Shown: piece after piece, positions 26,012-34,520 of the stretch
Numbering within the stretch: position 1 is the first letter of the stretch
Layout of the letters: every line of letters begins with the position of its first letter
Assembly (NCBI GenBank): GCA_017474385.1
Contig: JAFVHU010000100.1
Location: 1-64,000, forward strand
Direction: 5' to 3'
DNA: 64,000 bases
From: Afipia sp.
GTDB taxonomy: Bacteria > Pseudomonadota > Alphaproteobacteria > Rhizobiales > Xanthobacteraceae
Translations under genes and position numbers: made by a program
The notes under the pieces: model-generated
The model's database searches: none
Told to the model about the DNA's origin: nothing
Seen by the model: the letters and a program-made list of their open reading frames with translations, nothing else

Positions 26012-26766
26012 ACGACAGCCGCGACGCCCTGCCAGAGCAGCAGCAGCGAAATGATGAACAGCAGCACATAGGCGATGTTGTAGAACAGCCCGGTCGGCGT
26101 TTTGCGGACCAGCCAAATGCCTGCGAAGTTCGCGAGCACCGCAATCGGCAGCAGCAACAGCGACGTCGCGAAATTCTTTGTGGTGAACTGGTCGAGCATG
26201 AAATAGGGGCCGATCTTCAGGACGTTCACGACCGCGAAAAAGATCGTGGTGGTGCCGACCAGCGTCAGCTTTGGCAGCCGCTGCGGCAGAACGTGCACCT
26301 GAAACGGCGGGCCGCCACCCTGCGTCATGAATGAGGTGAATCCTGAAACTCCGCCCCAGAATATGCCGCTGACCGCAGTCGCCGGATGCGGCTCGATCCG
26401 GCCGCGGCGCAGCCAGGTATTGGCGACGAAGGCGAGCCCGATGAAGCCGATGATGATGCGGACAAAGGCGTCGGACAAATGCGACGCCAGCAGCCAGCCA
26501 AGCGCCATGCCGGCAATCGCGCCGGGCAGCATGACTTTCAGATTCCATGCATCCCAGTCGCGCCGGTAGACATAGATCGAGATCACGTCCTGCGTGATTA
26601 AAATCGGCAGGATCAGCGCGGCGGCTTCCAGCGGCGGAAGATAAAGCGCCAGCAGCGGCGTCGATGCGATGCCGAGGCCCGAAAAGCCGCCTTTGGCCAG
26701 TCCCAGCAGGATCACCGCCGGAACCGCCACAAAATAGAACAACGGTTCGGTGATGATGGTATGCAC
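26008..26766 (-). CDS. TSUP family exporter (TauE/SafE-like)
   Basis: A 252-residue membrane protein with about eight helices in two similar halves. The family marks are LGLAKGGFSGLGIASTPLLA near the start and GFTSFMTQGGGPPFQVHVLP in the second half. TSUP proteins are thought to export or move sulfite, sulfoacetate and other organosulfur anions. ATG at 26766 has no strong ribosome site. The gene converges with the aldo/keto reductase and overlaps it by four bases. No sulfonate-degrading genes are next to it, so the substrate stays open. Confidence 0.88.
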   Translation of the reverse strand: MHTIITEPLFYFVAVPAVILLGLAKGGFSGLGIASTPLLALYLPPLEAAALILPILITQDVISIYVYRRDWDAWNLKVMLPGAIAGMALGWLLASHLSDAFVRIIIGFIGLAFVANTWLRRGRIEPHPATAVSGIFWGGVSGFTSFMTQGGGPPFQVHVLPQRLPKLTLVGTTTIFFAVVNVLKIGPYFMLDQFTTKNFATSLLLLPIAVLANFAGIWLVRKTPTGLFYNIAYVLLFIISLLLLWQGVAAVV

Positions 26767-26889
26767 GTCGTGATTCCGTCAGATACCTTCACTTAGGCCT
26801 CAAAAGACCCATCCAGATCAACTGCTATCGCCGCGCAGAAATGCAGGCCGCCCCTTGTGGGTTTGCCGGGGCGACAATACATTTCGGCG

Positions 26890-27144
26890 ATGCCGCGCTA
26901 CTTCTTCAACACCCGCATTGGCGAGACGCTTATTCCAGACCCCGAGGGCGAGGAGTTGCGCGACCCGGATCACGCATGGCGGGTGGCGCGTGCGACCATC
27001 CGGCAAATCCTCCAGGACGAAGGCAAGGAGCCGAGCCTGCTATCGGCGTCGCTCGAAGTCACGGACGAGGCCGGCGAGATCGTGCTCGAGTTTCCGTTCA
27101 CCGAGGCGCTTGAGATTCCGGACGAGCCGCAGTCACGGCACTGA
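26890..27144 (+). CDS. DUF6894-type small protein
   Basis: An 84-residue acidic protein beginning MPRYFFNTRIGETLIPDPEG and containing EELRDPDHAWRVARATIRQI. The RYFF...D..G...D...A pattern is common in short uncharacterised rhizobial proteins of the DUF6894 family. The function is unknown. ATG at 26890 is chosen; earlier GTG/TTG starts add residues not seen in such proteins. Its last 47 bases overlap the 3' end of the convergent LysR gene, which is unusual and means that the two C-termini are coded on opposite strands of the same DNA. Confidence 0.7.
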   Translation: MPRYFFNTRIGETLIPDPEGEELRDPDHAWRVARATIRQILQDEGKEPSLLSASLEVTDEAGEIVLEFPFTEALEIPDEPQSRH

Positions 27145-28054
27145 CGCCGCGCGGAGACATCGCGGGATCGTCCTCGCCCTGCGCCAGCTTGGCGGCAAGA
27201 TCGGCGACCAGTTCAGCGGCCAGCGTGTCCGGTGATGCCAGCCAGCTTGCGGCGAATGTCAGCGTCGGCACATGCAGATCGGTGGACAGGAGAATGAGCT
27301 GGCCTTCCGCCAGTTCGCGTTCGACGATCGCCGTCGGGATCACCGCGACTCCCAGACCGTCGGTCGCCATCCGGATCACCGTTCCCAGTGATGCGCTGGC
27401 GTGCAGCCTTGTGTGCGGCAGGTCGGGCCGATTGAATAAAGACCGCACAATCTCATATGGCTGTGTCTTGCGTGCGAATGTGATGATCGCGAATTTCGCC
27501 AGATCATGCACCGTCAACACACGGTTGCCGAGACCGAGCGAAGGGCTGGCAACAAACGAAATCGGATAATCGCATAGCACGCGATTGCGCACGTTCGGAA
27601 ACGACAAAGGCCCGAGACAAAAGGCGAGATCGATCTCCTGCGCCAGCAGCCGCGCGCGAAGATTGGGCGTGATGTCGACTTCGACTTCGAGCGACAGATT
27701 AGGATGTGTGCTTGCGACGCGTTCGATGAGTTGCGGCAGCCAGGTGTGAACGATTGTCTCGGAGACGCCGAGACGCAGGATGCCGCGCATCGCAGAACGA
27801 TCCATCACCGCGGCCAGCATTTCGGAGCGCAGCGCGATCAGCTTCTCGGCATACTGCATCATCTGTCGTCCGCTTGGCGTTGGCATGACGGTGCGGCTGT
27901 CGCGTTGCAGAAGCTTCACGCCGATCTCGCTTTCAAGCTGGGCGATGCGCTGCGAGATTGCGGGTTGGGTCGTGTTGAGCTTTCGCGCGGCGCCGCCAAA
28001 GCTTCCAAGCGTCACCACCCAGAGAAATGTCTCGATTGACTTGAAATCGATCAT
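27098..28054 (-). CDS. LysR-family transcriptional regulator
   Basis: A 318-residue LysR regulator with helix-turn-helix near residues 5-60 (IETFLWVVTLGSFGGAARKL, then QPAISQRIAQLESEIG) and an effector domain after about residue 90. It is divergent from the DUF1445 gene, with 114 bp between starts, and that space contains a 14-bp palindrome with ATAAG half-sites. It is the likely controller of the hydro-lyase and the ABC importer behind it. The C-terminal tail after about residue 300 is basic and low in complexity and overlaps the DUF6894 gene; it may be a dispensable extension. Confidence 0.88.
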   Translation of the reverse strand: MIDFKSIETFLWVVTLGSFGGAARKLNTTQPAISQRIAQLESEIGVKLLQRDSRTVMPTPSGRQMMQYAEKLIALRSEMLAAVMDRSAMRGILRLGVSETIVHTWLPQLIERVASTHPNLSLEVEVDITPNLRARLLAQEIDLAFCLGPLSFPNVRNRVLCDYPISFVASPSLGLGNRVLTVHDLAKFAIITFARKTQPYEIVRSLFNRPDLPHTRLHASASLGTVIRMATDGLGVAVIPTAIVERELAEGQLILLSTDLHVPTLTFAASWLASPDTLAAELVADLAAKLAQGEDDPAMSPRGVSAVTAARPESQAPR

Positions 28055-28091
28055 GCCTGTTTATCTCGCTACCTATTAGTCCAGCTTATCG

Positions 28092-28105
28092 TTTCTTATA
28101 AGAAA
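28092..28105. promoter_or_regulatory. 14-bp palindrome, candidate LysR operator
   Basis: TTTCTTATAAGAAA is a perfect palindrome in the 114-bp gap between the LysR start (28054, minus) and the DUF1445 start (28169). A further CTTAT lies at 28085-28089. ATAAG/CTTAT half-sites spaced in this way fit LysR binding boxes at divergent promoters. Confidence 0.55.
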
Positions 28106-28168
28106 ACACGACTAGACTTTATCGAATAGCAATGATCCACTCTTTTCGGCGAGAAACGGAGTGGTCTT

Positions 28169-28993
28169 ATGCTTTCGGCAGCCCAACAGGCATCTCCAAC
28201 CGGTCAGCGCTCTGGCGCTGATCTCCCGAGCCGGGACGCGCGGCTGGCCTACCGGTCCGGCAAGGTGGGGGTGACGGCCGGCGTCGCGCCGGGCTTTGTT
28301 CAGGGCAACCTCGCTATCCTTCCGGAAAAACTCGCTTCGTCGTTTCACCGGTTCTGCCAGCTCAATCCCAAGCCGTGCCCGATCATCGGCATGTCCGAAG
28401 TTGGCGACCCGCGCATTCCGGCGCTCGGCATCGATCTCGATCTGCGCACCGATCTGCCGCGCTACCGGATCTGGCGCGACGGGAAGCTGGTTGAAGAGCC
28501 GACCGACATCATGGCGCACTGGCGCGACGATCTCGTCGCTTTCGTTCTCGGCTGCTCGTTTTCATTCGAGGAGGCGCTGATCGCTGATGGTCTGAAAATT
28601 CGCCACATCGAGGAGAAACGTAACGTCCCGATGTACCGCACCAATATTCCGTGCGCGTCCGCGGGTCCGTTTGCGGGACCGCTGGTTGTCTCGATGCGGC
28701 CGTTCAGGCCGGCGGAAGCGATTCGCGCCATTCAGATCACCACACGTTTTCCGGCTGTGCACGGTGCGCCGGTGCATTTCGATAAGCCGGAGATGATCGG
28801 CATCAAGGATATTTCCAAGCCTGACTATGGCGACGCAGTGAGCATTCAGCCCGATGAAGTGCCGGTATTTTGGGCGTGCGGAGTGACACCACAATCGGTC
28901 ATTCTGCAATCGCGGCCTGATTTCGCGATCACTCACGCGCCGGGCCATATGCTGGTGACCGACGCTCGCAATTCGGAATTTTCGATTCAGTGA
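28169..28993 (+). CDS. DUF1445 putative hydro-lyase (YcsI / D-glutamate cyclase-like)
   Basis: A 274-residue cytoplasmic protein of the DUF1445 family. Visible signatures include [20 protein letters not shown] near residues 27-47, the central [39 protein letters not shown], and [20 protein letters not shown]. The C-terminal part has [12 protein letters not shown] and [12 protein letters not shown]. Members are annotated as hydro-lyases, and a related domain forms the mammalian mitochondrial D-glutamate cyclase. GGAG precedes the ATG. The gene is the first of a plus-strand run that continues with an amino-acid-type ABC importer, so the enzyme may process the imported compound. The reaction here is inferred, not proven. 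Confidence 0.85.
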   Translation: MLSAAQQASPTGQRSGADLPSRDARLAYRSGKVGVTAGVAPGFVQGNLAILPEKLASSFHRFCQLNPKPCPIIGMSEVGDPRIPALGIDLDLRTDLPRYRIWRDGKLVEEPTDIMAHWRDDLVAFVLGCSFSFEEALIADGLKIRHIEEKRNVPMYRTNIPCASAGPFAGPLVVSMRPFRPAEAIRAIQITTRFPAVHGAPVHFDKPEMIGIKDISKPDYGDAVSIQPDEVPVFWACGVTPQSVILQSRPDFAITHAPGHMLVTDARNSEFSIQ

Positions 28994-29060
28994 AATTTGC
29001 TCAACCAGCCGCAAAGCCTTTGCCTGACATAAGGCTTCGTCACACACAGGAGTACTGTTG

Positions 29061-30311
29061 ATGAATCGTCGCGAAGTATTGTTGTCCGGTGTTGCCCTGT
29101 CTCTGGCCGGTACCGTCGGAACGCGCGCCTTCGCGCAAGCCGGCGGTGAAATCCTGATCGGCTGCATCTGGCCGCTAACGGGGCCGACCGCCCAGATCGG
29201 CGCCGATGCGCGCCACGCGCTGGAAACCGCGGTGGACATTGTCAACGGATCGCACGATCTCGATCTGCCGACGGCGAAGAATGCAGGCCTTGCCGGCCTC
29301 GGCAACGCCAAGATCAAGCTGGTGTTCGCCGATCATCAGGGCGATCCGCAGAAGGGCCGCGCCGAAGCCGAGCGCCTGATCACGCAGGACAAGGTGGTCG
29401 CCATCTGCGGCGCGTTCCATTCGTCGGTCTCGGCGACGGTCAGCGCATCGTGCGAACGCTATGGCATTCCGTATCTGGCGGCCGACTCGTCGTCGCCGAG
29501 CCTGCATCGCCGCGGCCTCAAGTTCTTCTTCCGGGCTGCCGCGCATGACGAGATGTTCTCGCTCGCGATGTTCCAGTTCATGGATGCGCTGAAGAAAAAG
29601 GGCAAGAAGATCGACAGCGTCGGGCTGTTCTACGAGGATACGATCTTCGGAACCGACTCGTCGAACGTGCAGCGCAAGCTCGCCGCCGACCGCGGCTATA
29701 AAGTCGCCGTGGACATCAAGTATCGCGCTTCTTCGCCGTCGCTCACCGCCGAAGTTCAGCAGATCAAGAGCGCCAATCCCGACGTTCTTTTGCCGTCGAG
29801 CTACACCACCGACACGATCCTTCTGATGAAGACCATGGATGAACTCGGTTACAAGCCGAACAACATCCTCGCGCAGGCGGCGGGTTTCTCGGACAAGGCA
29901 ACGTTCGACGCGGTGGGTGACAAGCTTAACGGCATGATCTCGCGCGCCAGCTTCTCGCTCGATCTCGCCGCCAAGCGTCCGTCGGTCGGCAAGGTCAACG
30001 ACATGTTCAAGGCGCGCGCCAACCGCGACCTCAACGACAACACCTCACGGCAGTTGACGGCGATTCTCGTCCTGGCGGACGCCATCGATCGCGCGAAATC
30101 CACCGACGGCGAAAAGATCCGCGCGGCACTGGCTGCCACCGACACGCCCGGCGAGAAGACGATCATGCCGTGGAAGCGCATCAAGTTCACCGCCGAAGGC
30201 CAGAATGACGATGCCGATCCGGTGCTGCTGCAATATCTCGGCGGCAAGTTCGTCACCGTGTTCCCGGAACAGGCTGCGATCGCCGAGCCGAAATGGCCGA
30301 TGAACGGCTAA
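29061..30311 (+). CDS. ABC transporter substrate-binding protein, branched-chain amino acid type
   Basis: A 416-residue periplasmic receptor of the LivK-like type I fold. The N-terminus MNRREVLLSGVALSLAGTVG is a twin-arginine-style signal ending in AFAQAGG. The mature opening EILIGCIWPLTGPTAQIGAD is typical for the family, as are KLVFADHQGDPQKGRAEAER and ICGAFHSSVSATVS. The ATG at 29061 follows AGGAG; a TTG directly before it is ignored. It lies 67 bp after the DUF1445 gene and is followed by a strong terminator before livH. That arrangement gives more receptor than permease. The ligand is probably amino-acid-like or an aromatic or dicarboxylic acid. Confidence 0.93.
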   Translation: MNRREVLLSGVALSLAGTVGTRAFAQAGGEILIGCIWPLTGPTAQIGADARHALETAVDIVNGSHDLDLPTAKNAGLAGLGNAKIKLVFADHQGDPQKGRAEAERLITQDKVVAICGAFHSSVSATVSASCERYGIPYLAADSSSPSLHRRGLKFFFRAAAHDEMFSLAMFQFMDALKKKGKKIDSVGLFYEDTIFGTDSSNVQRKLAADRGYKVAVDIKYRASSPSLTAEVQQIKSANPDVLLPSSYTTDTILLMKTMDELGYKPNNILAQAAGFSDKATFDAVGDKLNGMISRASFSLDLAAKRPSVGKVNDMFKARANRDLNDNTSRQLTAILVLADAIDRAKSTDGEKIRAALAATDTPGEKTIMPWKRIKFTAEGQNDDADPVLLQYLGGKFVTVFPEQAAIAEPKWPMNG

Positions 30312-30320
30312 GGTGCGACA

Positions 30321-30349
30321 AGGCGCTGGCTTCATGCCAGCGCCTTTTT
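30321..30349 (+). terminator. Intrinsic terminator/attenuator between binding protein and livH
   Basis: AGGCGCTGGC (30321-30330) pairs perfectly with GCCAGCGCCT (30336-30345) around TTCAT and is followed by TTTT. It stands nine bases after the binding-protein stop and about 70 bp before the LivH start, so it should lower transcription into livHMGF. Confidence 0.88.
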
Positions 30350-30420
30350 CATGAATGCTGCGACCGTAGTTCCCGGCGGCGGGGCCGCCTTGCACCTTTT
30401 CCCATGATGGATTGCTTCCG

Positions 30421-31299
30421 GTGACAACACAGGCCTTTCTTCAAGTGATCGCGAGCGGCCTTTTGATGGGGCTGATCTACGCGTTGATCGCGGTCGGCCT
30501 GTCGCTGATCTTCGGTCTGATGGACGTGGTCAACTTCGCCCACGGCGAATTCCTGATGCTCGCGATGTACGCGACCTTCGGGCTGGTGTTCATGACCGCG
30601 CTCGATCCCGTGGTGCTGGCGCCGCTGGTGGTGGCGCTGATGTTCGTGCTGGGTGTGTCGGTCTATGCCGGCATCATTCGCTACGCGATGCGCGCCAAGG
30701 CCAATCCCGGCATGGTGCAGATTTTCGCGACCTTCGGCCTCGCGCTGCTGATCCAGGGCCTTGCTCAGTATTTCTTCACACCGGACTATCGCAACATCGC
30801 CAACACCTGGCTCGGCGGCAAGACTCTCAATCTCGGCGGTGTGTTTCTGCCCTGGCCGCAGATATTCGGCGGGGCGGTCTCATTAGCGGTGTTCGCCGGA
30901 CTCTACTGGCTGATCACCCGCACCGACTTCGGCAAGGCGCTGGAAGCGACGCGCGAGGATCAGGGTGCAGTTGCGCTGGTCGGCATCGACCGCAACCGTG
31001 TGTTCGCACTTGGCTGGGGGCTTGGCGCCGCGCTGGTCGGAATCGCGGGCGCTGTGCTGGCAATCTTCTACTATATCCATCCGCAGGTTGGCGGCACGTT
31101 CGCGCTGATCGCCTACGTCACGGTCGCGCTCGGCGGCTTCGGCAGCATCTTCGGCGCATTGGTGGCGGGCGTGATCGTCGGCCTGGTCGAGGCGCTGACT
31201 ACACTCATTCTTCCTGCGTCGCTGAAATCGGTCGGCGTCTATTCACTCTATCTGCTGGTTCTGTTCGTCAGGCCGAGCGGCCTGTTCGGGAGACTGTGA
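30421..31299 (+). CDS. livH: Branched-chain amino acid-type ABC permease LivH
   Basis: A 292-residue inner-membrane permease with the LivH opening (FLQVIASGLLMGLIYALIAV, then LIFGLMDVVNFAHGEFLML) and, later, REDQGAVALVGIDRNRVFAL and VTVALGGFGSIFGALVAGVI. GTG at 30421 is taken as the start; TTG at 30412 is in frame and also possible, since the ribosome site is poor. It pairs with LivM to form the membrane channel. LivM begins on the last base of its stop codon, so translation is coupled. Confidence 0.9.
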   Translation: MTTQAFLQVIASGLLMGLIYALIAVGLSLIFGLMDVVNFAHGEFLMLAMYATFGLVFMTALDPVVLAPLVVALMFVLGVSVYAGIIRYAMRAKANPGMVQIFATFGLALLIQGLAQYFFTPDYRNIANTWLGGKTLNLGGVFLPWPQIFGGAVSLAVFAGLYWLITRTDFGKALEATREDQGAVALVGIDRNRVFALGWGLGAALVGIAGAVLAIFYYIHPQVGGTFALIAYVTVALGGFGSIFGALVAGVIVGLVEALTTLILPASLKSVGVYSLYLLVLFVRPSGLFGRL

Positions 31300-32309
31300 T
31301 GACCCAGAACTCCGTCACCACATCCTCGATGTCCTCGTTCGTCGGAAGCCGGCGGCGGCAGCTTCTGACGGCGGTTGCCGTGTTTGCAATCATCGCGTTC
31401 GTTCCGCGTCTTGTCACCGACGTCTATATGATGAACGTGCTGATCCTGACGCTTCTGTTCGCAGCGCTGTCGCAGAGCTGGAATCTGCTCGGCGGTTATT
31501 GCGGCCAGGTATCGCTCGGGCACGCGCTGTATTTCGGGATCGGCGCTTACGCGACCAGCATCCTCTATGTGAAATTCGGCATCACGCCTTGGGGCGGGCT
31601 TCTTGCAGGCGGGATCATCGCCGCGCTGATTGCGCTGGCGCTTGGCTATCCGTGCTTCCGGCTCAAGGGGCATTATTTCTCGATCGCGACCATCGTGATC
31701 GCCGAAATAGGTCTGCTGCTGTTCCATAACTGGGATTATGCGGGCGCGGCGCTCGGCATCCAGTGGCCGTTTACGCCGGACTCGTGGTGGACCTTGCAGT
31801 TTGCCCGCGACAAGGCGCCTTACTTCTATTTCGCGCTCGCGCTGTTCGCAGTCACCTGGCTGGTGACGTTCGCCATCGTCGAATCGAAGTGGGGCTATTG
31901 GTGGCGGGCTGTGAAAGACAACGCGGAGGCGGCGGAAAGCCTCGGCGTCACGATATTCCATTCCAAGATGGCGGCCGCCGCGATCTCGGCGTTCTTTACT
32001 GCCGTCGGCGGCGGCTTCTACGCAGCGTTCGTCTCCTACATTGATCCCGACAGCGTGATGCATTTCCGCTTCTCGCTGCTGATGGCGCTGCCTGCGGTGC
32101 TCGGCGGTGTCGGCTCGCTGTGGGGTCCGGCGATCGGCGCGCTGATCCTGATTCCGCTGGCGGAACTGACACGCTCCTATCTCGGCGGCTCAGGGTCCGG
32201 CCTTGACCTCGTGATCTACGGCGGATTGGTCATGATCGTCTCGCTGACACGGCCGGAAGGCATTCTCAGCATCATCAAGCCACCGGCTGCGCGTGGAGCG
32301 GCGACATGA
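31299..32309 (+). CDS. livM: Branched-chain amino acid-type ABC permease LivM
   Basis: A 336-residue membrane protein with the LivM core SQSWNLLGGYCGQVSLGHAL near residues 54-74, then YPCFRLKGHYFSIATIVIAE and the conserved cytoplasmic loop KDNAEAAESLGVTIFHSKMA. The last third contains PAVLGGVGSLWGPAIGALIL. ATG at 31299 overlaps the livH stop by one base; the GTG three bases earlier is ignored. It overlaps livG by four bases. Confidence 0.92.
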   Translation: MTQNSVTTSSMSSFVGSRRRQLLTAVAVFAIIAFVPRLVTDVYMMNVLILTLLFAALSQSWNLLGGYCGQVSLGHALYFGIGAYATSILYVKFGITPWGGLLAGGIIAALIALALGYPCFRLKGHYFSIATIVIAEIGLLLFHNWDYAGAALGIQWPFTPDSWWTLQFARDKAPYFYFALALFAVTWLVTFAIVESKWGYWWRAVKDNAEAAESLGVTIFHSKMAAAAISAFFTAVGGGFYAAFVSYIDPDSVMHFRFSLLMALPAVLGGVGSLWGPAIGALILIPLAELTRSYLGGSGSGLDLVIYGGLVMIVSLTRPEGILSIIKPPAARGAAT

Positions 32310-33040
32310 CCGAGGCTCCGCTGGTCACCTGCCGCAGCGTGACGCGCCGTTTCGACGGGCTCGTTGCAAACGACTCGATTGATCTCGACGTCAAACGCGG
32401 CGAAATCCTCGGACTGATCGGTCCGAACGGCGCGGGCAAGTCGACGCTGTTCAACCTGATCGCGGGCGCATTTCCGGTATCGTTCGGCGTGATCGAATTC
32501 GACGGCCGGGATATCACGCCGCTGCCCGCCGCAGATCGCTGCGATCTCGGTATCGCGCGGACCTATCAGGTGCCTCGTTCGTTCGATTCCATGTCGGTGG
32601 TCGAGAACGTCACCGTCGGGGCGTTCGTGCGTTATCCGGGTGTCCTGCAGGCGCGCGCCAAGGCGCTCGACGTGCTCGACTATGTCGGCCTTGCGGCTCA
32701 TGCCGATGCGTCCGCAGCGGACCTCACGCCGCCGCAGAAGCGCCGGCTTGAAGTGGCGCGCGCGCTGGCGACCGAACCGAAGCTCTTGCTGCTCGATGAA
32801 GTGCTGACGGGTCTCACGCCGAGCGAAGCGGCGGCGGGCGTCGATCTGATCCGCAAGGTGAGGGAGACCGGTGTCACCGTCGTGATGGTCGAACACGTCA
32901 TGGAGGTGGTGATGCCGCTGGTGGACCGCGCCGTGGTACTTCATCTCGGCAAGGTGCTGGCGGAAGGTCTTCCGAAGGAAGTCGTGCGCGACGAGAAGGT
33001 GATCGCGGCCTATCTGGGGGATCGTCACCGTGTTGCTTGA
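32306..33040 (+). CDS. livG: Branched-chain amino acid-type ABC ATPase LivG
   Basis: A 244-residue ATPase. Walker A is GPNGAGKST near residue 44, and the LivG-type opening VTRRFDGLVANDSIDLDVKR precedes it. The signature region is atypical, LTPPQKRRLEVARAL, in place of LSGGQ. Walker B is LLLLDEVLTGLTPSEAA, and the switch His is in VVMVEHVMEVV. The weakened signature is often seen in LivG-type subunits. The gene overlaps livM by four bases and livF by eleven. Confidence 0.92.
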   Translation: MTEAPLVTCRSVTRRFDGLVANDSIDLDVKRGEILGLIGPNGAGKSTLFNLIAGAFPVSFGVIEFDGRDITPLPAADRCDLGIARTYQVPRSFDSMSVVENVTVGAFVRYPGVLQARAKALDVLDYVGLAAHADASAADLTPPQKRRLEVARALATEPKLLLLDEVLTGLTPSEAAAGVDLIRKVRETGVTVVMVEHVMEVVMPLVDRAVVLHLGKVLAEGLPKEVVRDEKVIAAYLGDRHRVA

Positions 33041-33737
33041 TGTCGCGAACCTCACCACGGCCTATCGCGGCCTGATCGCGATCTCGGATATCTCGATCAA
33101 CGTCGATTCCGGCGAGATCGTCACCGTCGCGGGGGCGAATGGCGCGGGCAAATCGACATTGCTGAAATCCATAGCCGGGATGGAGAAGCCGAAATCCGGT
33201 TCGGTCAATTTTGTCGGCGAACGGATCGATACCATTCCGGCGCATCTGATCACCGCGCGGGGGCTGGCCTTCGTGCCGGAGAACAAGCGGCTGTTTCCAC
33301 GACTCAGCGTCGCGGACAATCTTCGGCTCGGCAGCTATCTTCATCGCGGCAGCCCGGATCGCGACAGCCCGCTTGAATTCGTGTTCAAGCTGTTTCCGCG
33401 TCTCGAAGAGCGCCTGTCGCAGCGTGCAGCGACGCTATCCGGCGGCGAGCAGCAGATGCTGGCAATCGCCCGCGCATTGATGACGCGGCCGCGCCTCTTG
33501 ATGCTGGACGAACCATCGCAGGGCATCATGCCGAAACTTGTCGATGAGATTTTTCAGGCGGTGCAGCAGATCCGCAATAATGGCGTGACCGTCCTACTGG
33601 TCGAGCAACGGCTGTCGGAAAGCCTTGAGATATCCGACCGGGCCTATGTGCTGCAAACCGGCAAAGTGGTGATGAGCGGACCGGCCGCCGACATCAAGTC
33701 CAATCCGGAAGTGCGGCGCATCTATCTAGGCATGTGA
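33030..33737 (+). CDS. livF: Branched-chain amino acid-type ABC ATPase LivF
   Basis: A 235-residue ATPase opening LLDVANLTTAYRGLIAISDI, with Walker A GANGAGKST, the LivF-type FVPENKRLFPRLSVADNLRL, signature LSGGEQQMLAIARAL, Walker B LMLDEPSQGI and switch VLLVEQ. GTG at 33030 is the start within the end of livG. It closes the livHMGF set, so the importer is complete in this window. Its 3' end overlaps the convergent hydrolase gene by 12 bp. Confidence 0.93.
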   Translation: MLLDVANLTTAYRGLIAISDISINVDSGEIVTVAGANGAGKSTLLKSIAGMEKPKSGSVNFVGERIDTIPAHLITARGLAFVPENKRLFPRLSVADNLRLGSYLHRGSPDRDSPLEFVFKLFPRLEERLSQRAATLSGGEQQMLAIARALMTRPRLLMLDEPSQGIMPKLVDEIFQAVQQIRNNGVTVLLVEQRLSESLEISDRAYVLQTGKVVMSGPAADIKSNPEVRRIYLGM

Positions 33738-34517
33738 CGCGATCAGCGCCTTCAGAACTGCGTCCGGCCGTTCCGCCGTCAGCATGTGACCTGCACCCGA
33801 CAGCACGACAGGCGTTGACCCCGCGATTGCAGTGGCGAGCTGCTTGCCTGACTTGAGCGGCGTCATCATGTCCCGTTCGCCGAGAATGAGCGTGGTCGGT
33901 GCGGTTACTTTCACCGCGGATTCCAGTGCGGCTTTGTAGTCGTTGCAGGCTGAAAGATCGTTGAACAGCACGCCCGGCGCATCGCGCTCGAGCACGCGCT
34001 GGCCGCCGCCCATCATCCACAGGCCTGGGGCCTGCGAGCCGCCGAGACCGGCTGCGAATCCGAAACCCCAGATCGACACCATGTCGATGGCGTCGTGATT
34101 GTTGTCCTTTGCTGCATTGAGCAGATCAGGGGACACCGGCATCGCGCCGCCCACGCCGATCAGCGAGAGAGAAGAGACCTTATCCGGATGACGCGCCGCG
34201 GCGTCGAGCGCGATCAGCGAGCCCATCGAATGGCCGACGAGACCGGCCTTCTTCGCACCGGCAGCCTCGATCAGACGGATTGTCCAGTCCGCCATGCCCG
34301 GAATCGATGTGATGAGCTGCCCCTCGGAGCGTCCATGCCCCGGCAGATCCGGCGCCAGCACGCTGTAGCCGTGATGGGAAAACCACCGGCTGAACAGCGC
34401 CCACATCGAATGATCGAAACCGGCGCCATGCAGGAAAACCACCAGCGGCAGCTCCGGATTGAAAGGTTTGCCGCCTGTCGTTGCGAAAACCTTGGCGCCG
34501 TCCACAGCCAGAATCAT
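33726..34517 (-). CDS. Alpha/beta hydrolase
   Basis: A 263-residue alpha/beta-fold hydrolase. The oxyanion turn is VVFLHGAGFDHSMWALFSRW, the nucleophile is Ser97 in GHSMGS, the acid is probably in LGERDMMTPL and the His in SGAGHMLTAERP. No signal peptide is present, so it acts in the cytoplasm. It lies three bases after the MetY-type gene on the same strand and is co-transcribed with it. Esterase, thioesterase or lactonase activity are all possible; the closest simple reading is a carboxylic ester hydrolase serving the same pathway. Confidence 0.82.
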   Translation of the reverse strand: MILAVDGAKVFATTGGKPFNPELPLVVFLHGAGFDHSMWALFSRWFSHHGYSVLAPDLPGHGRSEGQLITSIPGMADWTIRLIEAAGAKKAGLVGHSMGSLIALDAAARHPDKVSSLSLIGVGGAMPVSPDLLNAAKDNNHDAIDMVSIWGFGFAAGLGGSQAPGLWMMGGGQRVLERDAPGVLFNDLSACNDYKAALESAVKVTAPTTLILGERDMMTPLKSGKQLATAIAGSTPVVLSGAGHMLTAERPDAVLKALIASHA

Positions 34518-34520
34518 GTC

